From NCBI GenBank assembly GCA_035525055.1, contig DATLEZ010000128.1, positions 1 to 51,103 on the forward strand: a stretch of 51,103 nucleotides of DNA, in the 5' to 3' direction. The stretch is from DATEEG01 sp035525055. Its GTDB lineage: Bacteria > Actinomycetota > Acidimicrobiia > Spongiisociales > ZC4RG35. Under the pieces are notes generated by a model. The model ran no database searches. It saw only the letters and a program-made list of their open reading frames with translations, and was not told the DNA's origin. The translations under genes were made by a program, and so were the position numbers. Of this stretch, positions 46,236 through 51,103 are shown piece by piece (position 1 is the first letter of the stretch; every line of letters starts with the position of its first letter).

Positions 46236-47585
46236 TTACTCGACGATTGCCTCAGCTCCCTTGAACTTCCATTGCTCTTTGGCTCGCCGAGCCTCGTCGA
46301 TGTCGACCCTCGAGAGGAGGGTGAAGCCGAGCGCAAAGAACACGACGAGAGAGAGAATGGCATTGCGGCTGCTGCCCGTGATGTCGTTGACCAGGGCGAA
46401 GAGCAGCGGACCCCATATCGAGGCGAATTTGGAAAAGACCGAGTAGAACCCGAAAAACTCGGCCGATGCCTCCTCGGGGATCATCGAGGCGTAGAGGCTG
46501 CGCGACAGGGCCTGGGTGCCTCCCAGAACGAGCCCGACCGACGCCGCCAGGCCGACGAATGGCAGAAACTCTCCTGCGGGCAGGAAGTAGCCCAGGACGG
46601 AGACCCCGGTCCAGAGAACCAGTGAGACCAGGATGGCCCGCTTCGGTCCGATCTTGGAAGCCAGCCAGCCAAAGGCCAACGCCCCCCCAAACGCGACCAC
46701 CTGCACCACCAGGAAGGCGAGAGCGACGTCGGCAGTCTCGAGACCGAGCGTCTCGGTCGCGTAGGCGGCCGAGATCGAGATCACCGTCTGGACGCCGTCG
46801 TTGTAGAGGAGGAATGCGAGAAGGAACAGAAGCAGTTGTGGGAACAGTCGCAGCCGGCGCGTGGTGGCGACCGTGCGGTGAAAGCCGACCCGCACATAGG
46901 CCCACGTGCGCGAGCCGGTCCGGTACTTCTCGGGCAGCTCCTGCGCTGGAGCTGGCTCGGTCAGCCGCCTGAAGCTGAAGATGGAGAAGCCCAGCCACCA
47001 GACCCCCGCAAACACAATCCCGATGCGGGCGGCCGTCGATTGGAACGATTCCGGCGAGAACTGGAGAAGCAACAGTGCCAGCAAGAACTGGATGCCACCG
47101 CCGAGGTATCCGAACGCAAAACCGCGCGACGAGACCTTGTCCATGGTGTCGGAGGTCGTGATGTGAGGGAGATAGCTGTCATAGAACACCTGGGCAATAG
47201 CCCAGCAACTCTCGACGACAAGGAACAACAAAATCGTGAACCACACATCTCCAGGACCGGCGAGGGCAAAGAGGGTCGAGAGAGCCGCACCCGAGTAGGC
47301 GAAGACTCTAAGAAACCGGAGCTTGGAGCCGGAGAAGTCACCAACCGCACCGAGAACCGGCGAGACGAGGAACGCAAGAATGGCCGCAAAGCTGACGGTG
47401 TATGCGAAGAGCGACTCCCCATCGAATGTCCGCCCGAGAATCGTGAAGCCGGCATCCGGCATGATCTCGCCTGTGAACAGGGCCGGCATCAGGACGGCCA
47501 GGGTGGTGGTGGTGTAGGCCGAGTTGGCCCAGTCGTACATCGCCCAGCCGAAGATCGTCCGCTTGTCGTTGCGCTGGATCGACAT
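46236..47585 (-). CDS. MFS transporter, UMF1/Atg22-like
   Basis: 449 residues with about twelve TM helices. The UMF1 features are present: 'IFGWAMYDWANSAYTTTTLAVLMP', 'LVSPVLGAVGDFSGSKLRFLR', 'CWAIAQVFYDSYLPHI', 'SSRGFAFGYLGGGIQFLLAL' and 'EASAEFFGFYSVFSKFASIWGPLLF'. The yeast homologue Atg22 exports amino acids from the vacuole; bacterial substrates are unknown. It is homologous to the 39633 transporter. It heads a four-gene minus-strand run with LapA, the flavoprotein and the nuclease. Confidence 0.9.
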   Translation of the reverse strand: MSIQRNDKRTIFGWAMYDWANSAYTTTTLAVLMPALFTGEIMPDAGFTILGRTFDGESLFAYTVSFAAILAFLVSPVLGAVGDFSGSKLRFLRVFAYSGAALSTLFALAGPGDVWFTILLFLVVESCWAIAQVFYDSYLPHITTSDTMDKVSSRGFAFGYLGGGIQFLLALLLLQFSPESFQSTAARIGIVFAGVWWLGFSIFSFRRLTEPAPAQELPEKYRTGSRTWAYVRVGFHRTVATTRRLRLFPQLLLFLLAFLLYNDGVQTVISISAAYATETLGLETADVALAFLVVQVVAFGGALAFGWLASKIGPKRAILVSLVLWTGVSVLGYFLPAGEFLPFVGLAASVGLVLGGTQALSRSLYASMIPEEASAEFFGFYSVFSKFASIWGPLLFALVNDITGSSRNAILSLVVFFALGFTLLSRVDIDEARRAKEQWKFKGAEAIVE

Positions 47586-47778
47586 CGGCGGGCACTCTAT
47601 GGGTGCCCGGGGTCACCGTGCCCCGGAATCCGGAGTCGGTGTGCGGTCCGTAACGCTGTCGGGACGCTAGGCCCGCGAGAATGTCTGAGTGACTTCTCGA
47701 TACCAGACCATGCAACCGGACAACGTCAGCGTCTGGGTCCGGGGAACCAGGAGAGAGCGGACGCACACCCGGATCACC

Positions 47779-47791
47779 TAGCTTTTCAGTT
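47779..47791 (+). promoter_or_regulatory. Candidate leaderless promoter of the winged-helix gene
   Basis: TAGCTT (47779-47784, TAnnnT) sits 7 nt before the ATG at 47792, with no Shine-Dalgarno sequence between, so transcription may begin at the start codon. No clear -35 is seen. Confidence 0.4.
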
Positions 47792-48886
47792 ATGCGGGAC
47801 ATCTCCCTTCGAGTTCTGAATAGGACTCTGCTTGAACGGCAGTTACTGCTGAGCCGCGACTCGCGTCCCGCTCTGGGGGTGATCGAGCGCCTGGTCGCTC
47901 TTCAGTCCCAGGAGCCCAACTGGCCCTACATCGGGCTCTGGGCGCGAACCGCCGAGTTTCACACCGACCACCTGATGTGGTTGCTCACCACCAGGCAGGT
48001 GGTTCGGGCTGCTGGAATACGGCGCACACTGCATCTGATGGCCAGTGGTGATGTCCGTTGGCTGCGACCCACCATCCAGCCCGTTCTCGACCGCGGCGCG
48101 CAGTCTCGGTACTTCACCAGGGAGACCTCCGGGCTCGACGTCAACGAGCTCATTTCCGTTGGTGTCAACCTGCTTGGGCGAAACACGTTGTCCAGGCGCG
48201 AGCTCGCACGGGGCCTGGCAGACAAGTGGCCAGGACGCAACGGCCCGATACTCGCCGCGGCCTTGGAACTCCATGTGCCTCTCGTGCATTCGCCGGGCAC
48301 CAGTGCTTGGGGCAAGTGGGGAAGTCCGTCCGGGGTCGCGGTGACTCGTGCCGAGACAGTCATCGGGGCGTTGTCAGACTCGGCCCAACCAGAGATGATG
48401 ATCCGTCGATATCTCGGCGCTTTCGGGCCGGCCAGCGCCATTGACTTCCAGAGTTGGTCCGGCCTCACAAGGATGGAGGAGGTCTTCGAAGGTATGCGGC
48501 GGGGTCTCCGGGTCTACCCAACCGACGACGGTGTCGAGCTCTTCGATCTGCCCGATGCAACGCTTGCCGATGGCGATTTACCGGCCCCCGTCCGGTTCCT
48601 TCCCGGGTACGACAATGTCCTCCTCGGCCACGCCATCCGCGCCAGGATCGTCAGCGACGAGGATCGCAAGCAGGTGATTCCTGGTCGTGCGATCGTGCGC
48701 CCCACCTTCCTCGTTGACGGTTTCGTTGCCGGCATTTGGTCCCTGCAGAGATCCACGTTGTTTGTGATGCCCTTCCGCCCGCTTTCGGATGAAGCCAGAG
48801 CCGAGGTGGCGGCGGAGGCAGAACGCCTGGTGGAGTTTCTCGCCCTCGACGCCCCCTTCGGGGAGATTTCCATAGCCGGGGTGTAG
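47792..48886 (+). CDS. Winged-helix (HTH_42/AlkZ-like) DNA-binding protein
   Basis: 364 residues. The winged-helix repeats and motifs of the HTH_42 family are present: 'ALGVIERLVALQSQEPNWPYIGLW' (a QxQ motif comparable to the AlkZ/YcaQ catalytic motif), 'RAAGIRRTLHLMASGDVRWL', 'LSRRELARGLADKWP', 'PVRFLPGYDNVLLGH' and 'VDGFVAGIW'. AlkZ and YcaQ are glycosylases unhooking alkylated or crosslinked bases; Ser in the middle of QSQ is unlike the hydrophobic residue usual for YcaQ. Glycosylase activity is therefore an inference. It stands alone. Confidence 0.85.
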   Translation: MRDISLRVLNRTLLERQLLLSRDSRPALGVIERLVALQSQEPNWPYIGLWARTAEFHTDHLMWLLTTRQVVRAAGIRRTLHLMASGDVRWLRPTIQPVLDRGAQSRYFTRETSGLDVNELISVGVNLLGRNTLSRRELARGLADKWPGRNGPILAAALELHVPLVHSPGTSAWGKWGSPSGVAVTRAETVIGALSDSAQPEMMIRRYLGAFGPASAIDFQSWSGLTRMEEVFEGMRRGLRVYPTDDGVELFDLPDATLADGDLPAPVRFLPGYDNVLLGHAIRARIVSDEDRKQVIPGRAIVRPTFLVDGFVAGIWSLQRSTLFVMPFRPLSDEARAEVAAEAERLVEFLALDAPFGEISIAGV

Positions 48887-49088
48887 AGGAGTGTGGCTTC
48901 TTCGGCAGTGACGATCGAGTTTAATTCGGCGAACGCTAGGTGGGACTGGTCACTCCTGCGAGGCGCGTTCCGTTGAGCCATATGGGGGAGCAGGTGCTTC
49001 GTATTGGTAACCCGATTCCGCTTCATCCTGAGGCGTGAACTCTTCAAGATCGAACAGACGAAGGTGCCCCCGGCGACGCTCGACTGCT
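48887..49088. other. 202-bp intergenic stretch without recognised genes
   Basis: This region marks the boundary between the chromosomal backbone and the TcmP/DUF5131/Mod block. An aggagtg (about 48889) and a cactcct (about 48950) could pair over about 55 nt, a possible terminator for the winged-helix gene. No coding potential, tRNA or att-like direct repeat was recognised. Confidence 0.5.
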
Positions 49089-49913
49089 TCAGTTCTCATT
49101 TTCGGAAACTCGCGGGCAGCATTGATACAGGTGAGTCATGATGCGATTGCCTGCGTCGTTGTCCGTGACGAAGATCATATGATAGATCGAGTGTCCCCGT
49201 TCTTCGTGGACGTCGAAAGCATGTGAAAATCGGTAACCGAGCACCCTCTCGAGTCGCCATCTCATCAGGTTCACGTATTCATCCCTCGCCTGACCGCCGT
49301 CCAACTGATTCCGTAGTCGAGCGTTATAGATCTCTTGCCACTGCTCGGTCCCAAACATGGCTGTGATTCGGGCAGCATCCTCTTGCCGCACAGTCCCTCC
49401 GTCGACTCGAAGCATGCGAATGAACATGCCGGCTGGAAAGAGAAGCCAGAGCTCTGTCTTGTAGGAGCTGATCGTCTTGAATGATGCAAGGGTCTCCAGC
49501 GTCGACCATTCACAGTCCGGCCCGGTCGGGTCAATGAACGCAAAGGTGGGCTCTGCGGACCAAGGCCTTAGATCCGCGAGAACCTCGGCGAGTTCACGGT
49601 TGCAATCCCCCGGAATGACTTGAATATCCCGGCCTGGGTAGTCGGCCCGCAAAGCAGCCTCGAGTTTTCCAGCTTGAGCCGGTCGTTCGAAGAACCGAAG
49701 CCTCGTGAATTCAGGGTTGGCAGTGTCAAGCGCAACACGGGCAGACCCTCGGATTTCATCGAGTGTGACCCGCTCTTGGTTCTCGGGCTCTCCGGCGAAG
49801 AGGTCAAGGTACAAGCGCTCCGGTCGTGATTTAGAGGCCGTCGTGAACGCATCGAGGTAAGCACTCAGGATCCCAAGTTTGGCGCGGGTCCAGAACCCCC
49901 ATGCACGCGCCAC
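49089..49913 (-). CDS. tcmP: Three-Cys-motif partner protein TcmP
   Basis: 274 residues from a GTG at 49913 that is coupled to the DUF5131 stop (TGATGTG). The family features are 'WGFWTRAKLGILSAYLDAF', a Rossmann methyltransferase-like start 'LYLDLFAGEPENQE', 'PTFAFIDPTGPDCEWSTLETL' (a DPTG-type motif IV) and 'ELWLLFPAGMFIRML'. TcmP proteins are defined by association with three-Cys-motif (DUF5131) proteins; no activity is known. The fold suggests an AdoMet-dependent enzyme acting on nucleic acid, but this is inference. Confidence 0.9.
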   Translation of the reverse strand: MARAWGFWTRAKLGILSAYLDAFTTASKSRPERLYLDLFAGEPENQERVTLDEIRGSARVALDTANPEFTRLRFFERPAQAGKLEAALRADYPGRDIQVIPGDCNRELAEVLADLRPWSAEPTFAFIDPTGPDCEWSTLETLASFKTISSYKTELWLLFPAGMFIRMLRVDGGTVRQEDAARITAMFGTEQWQEIYNARLRNQLDGGQARDEYVNLMRWRLERVLGYRFSHAFDVHEERGHSIYHMIFVTDNDAGNRIMTHLYQCCPRVSENEN

Positions 49914-49914
49914 A

Positions 49915-50661
49915 TCACACCGCCCTCCGACTAGGCATCTCGTCCCATGTGCGTCCGTCAAGTTCTCTGCCACCGGCCTTCGGGGTACGACCTCCCCATT
50001 GTTTGAAAAAGAAGGGAACACTTGCCGTGCGGCATTGGTCGCGGATATCGGCGATCCAACCGAGTTCCACTCTTCGGGCATTGGGCCCACTCTCACCCCC
50101 CGTGATAACCCAGTGAATTCCCGCCAGGTTTAGGTTGGGGAGAGGGCCTAGAAGCGGCTCAAGGCTCAAGAACCGGATAGCTGCCGGGACGATTCGAAGA
50201 TGGCTGAGTCTGAATCGATACTTGTCATGTTCGATACTCACGCCCATCCACACATTGGTAGGCCACTCCAGGTGCGGTGCCAGGTTCCGTAGCCGCTGGG
50301 ATCGCTTCGTGAGAACTTGGTAGGTGTGTTGGGGCGTGTCCCGCATCACACCGAAAACATCGTTGATGAACTTGACCGGGACGTCCGGATGAAACAGGTC
50401 GCTCATCGAGTTCACGAACACGACACGCGGCTGCTTCCAGGTCTTGGGTAGGTACAACGAGTCGGGGTGGATCGTGAGCTTGAAACCGGGGCCTGATGTT
50501 CTGGGATCTCCGTCGGCCTGATACTTCTCCGACCCCATCGCCTTAAGCCTCTTGGACATCGTTGCGGCGTAACAGTTGAGGCAACCAGGAGAAACGCGGT
50601 CACAACCCGTTGTCGGGTTCCACGTTGCTTCCGTCCATTCGATTCCGCTGTGGTCAGCCAT
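49915..50661 (-). CDS. DUF5131 (phage Gp37/Gp68-like) three-Cys-motif protein
   Basis: 248 residues from the ATG at 50661 (AGGAG 9 nt upstream). The N-terminus 'IEWTEATWNPTTGCDRVSPGC' and then LNCYA gives the three-Cys motif (C20, C27, C30: C-x6-C-x2-C), typical of this family and able to hold an Fe-S cluster. Other conserved parts are 'VFVNSMSDLFHPDVP', 'YQVLTKRSQRL', 'IRFLSLEPLLGPL' and 'WVITGGESGPNAR', a TIM-barrel-like series. It may be a radical-SAM-like enzyme; no substrate is known. It lies 105 bp downstream of the Mod gene and 1 bp before tcmP. Confidence 0.9.
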   Translation of the reverse strand: MADHSGIEWTEATWNPTTGCDRVSPGCLNCYAATMSKRLKAMGSEKYQADGDPRTSGPGFKLTIHPDSLYLPKTWKQPRVVFVNSMSDLFHPDVPVKFINDVFGVMRDTPQHTYQVLTKRSQRLRNLAPHLEWPTNVWMGVSIEHDKYRFRLSHLRIVPAAIRFLSLEPLLGPLPNLNLAGIHWVITGGESGPNARRVELGWIADIRDQCRTASVPFFFKQWGGRTPKAGGRELDGRTWDEMPSRRAV

Positions 50662-50766
50662 GATCTGGCTCCTGGCGGCTGATCTCCTCACATGAATCAC
50701 CGTAAGGGTCAGGTGGGACAGAAAGTTGGTCGTTCCTACCGTTGCGGGCGAAGTCTTGAATTTCGC

Positions 50767-51103
50767 TCACACGTCGTAGACCTTCATCACCTCGTCGCCG
50801 TAGTGGTTGATGACTTTGATCGCGATGCGGCCGGTGTCGGGTTTTGGGAACGGGCGGCTAGTTGTCGAATACAGGGTTGCCCAGGCGTCTTCGTCGATCT
50901 CGGCTCGTAGTGCCCGCTTGAGCCGGTCGTATGGTTCGTTGCCGCCGGTGAAGTAGGCATGGCGAACGAAGAAGCTCTCCCGGTTGTAGTCGGTATCAAT
51001 GAACCAGCAGGCGATGTCGTCGGTGGAGTTGGATCGGATCTCACCGGTGGTGGGGTCGTAGACATCCAGGCCGCGTAGCTCGACGACGATCTGACCGTCC
51101 TCT
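50767..51103 (-). CDS. C-terminus of a Mod-type site-specific DNA methyltransferase (partial)
   Basis: The last 111 codons of a minus-strand gene running off the right edge. The segment 'LDVYDPTTGEIRSNSTDDIAC', then 'WFIDTDYNRESFFVRHAYF' and 'RPFPKPDTGRIAIKVINHYG' followed by DEVMKVYDV and TGA at 50767 matches the C-terminal domain of type III-like adenine-specific methyltransferases (COG2189). Catalytic motifs (FGG, DPPY) would lie outside the window. A restriction subunit would be expected beyond the edge. The DUF5131 and tcmP genes follow in the same direction. Confidence 0.88.
   Translation of the reverse strand, partial: EDGQIVVELRGLDVYDPTTGEIRSNSTDDIACWFIDTDYNRESFFVRHAYFTGGNEPYDRLKRALRAEIDEDAWATLYSTTSRPFPKPDTGRIAIKVINHYGDEVMKVYDV

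Noticed and set aside
1..51103. CRISPR array, rRNA, tRNA or prophage structural genes
   Set aside because: No regularly spaced direct repeats with unique spacers, no rRNA or convincing tRNA sequence, and no capsid, tail or integrase motifs were recognised.

Overview
The window reads as chromosomal DNA of a high-GC actinobacterium outside the well-studied orders, possibly an Acidimicrobiia-type lineage. Sequence signs are the actinobacterial trio phosphomutase / DUF3090 / SCO1664, a Nur-type nickel operator, frequent GTG starts, 1-20 bp gene overlaps and several candidate leaderless promoters. A complete System I cytochrome c maturation operon is atypical for classical actinobacteria, so the class assignment is an inference. 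No rRNA, tRNA or CRISPR was found; the only structural RNA recognised is RNase P RNA.

Layout. 1-4.2 kb: the C-terminus of a STAND/TPR regulator, then minus-strand housekeeping genes (SCO1664, DUF3090, phosphomutase, SRAP/YedK, DUF2237). 4.2-7.1 kb: rnpB with its terminator, a membrane protein running into rnpB, an aquaporin, a GerW-like protein and an array of 16-bp repeats. 7.1-13.1 kb: trpD, a Fur-family regulator and a NikM/Q/O nickel ECF transporter behind a TTGCAA-N5-TTGCAA operator, then a hydrolase and a truncated DUF6226 gene. 13.1-19.7 kb: the minus-strand ccmABCDEF-ccmH/I-ccmG operon followed by a frameshifted lipoprotein gene. 19.7-30.5 kb: pyruvate kinase, Nfu_N-like, VanW, two nuclease-like proteins, a pair of dynamin-like GTPases, a lipoprotein gene with an in-frame TAA, and a VOC/ECF-sigma pair. 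30.5-36.1 kb: double-hairpin repeats, a 1071-residue DUF4062-cyclase-STAND-TPR protein, a MarR/pirin pair and a broken Clp_N gene. 36.1-47.6 kb: lipid kinase, ADP-ribosylglycohydrolase-like protein, Ser/Thr kinase (behind a second 16-bp repeat array), two UMF1-type transporters, a dehydrogenase, an aminotransferase, a secreted nuclease, a CoA-disulfide-reductase-like flavoprotein and LapA. 47.8-51.1 kb: an AlkZ-like winged-helix protein, then an accessory block of TcmP, DUF5131 and the C-terminus of a Mod-type DNA methyltransferase.

How the genes work together. The best-resolved units are nickel homeostasis (regulator, operator, transporter), heme delivery for c-type cytochromes (ccm), and the TcmP/DUF5131/Mod block, the strongest candidate for a little-described, possibly defensive, system. 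At least three genes are broken (lipoprotein frameshift, lipoprotein nonsense codon, Clp_N internal deletion) and a fourth lacks its N-terminus, so either decay or assembly error should be considered.
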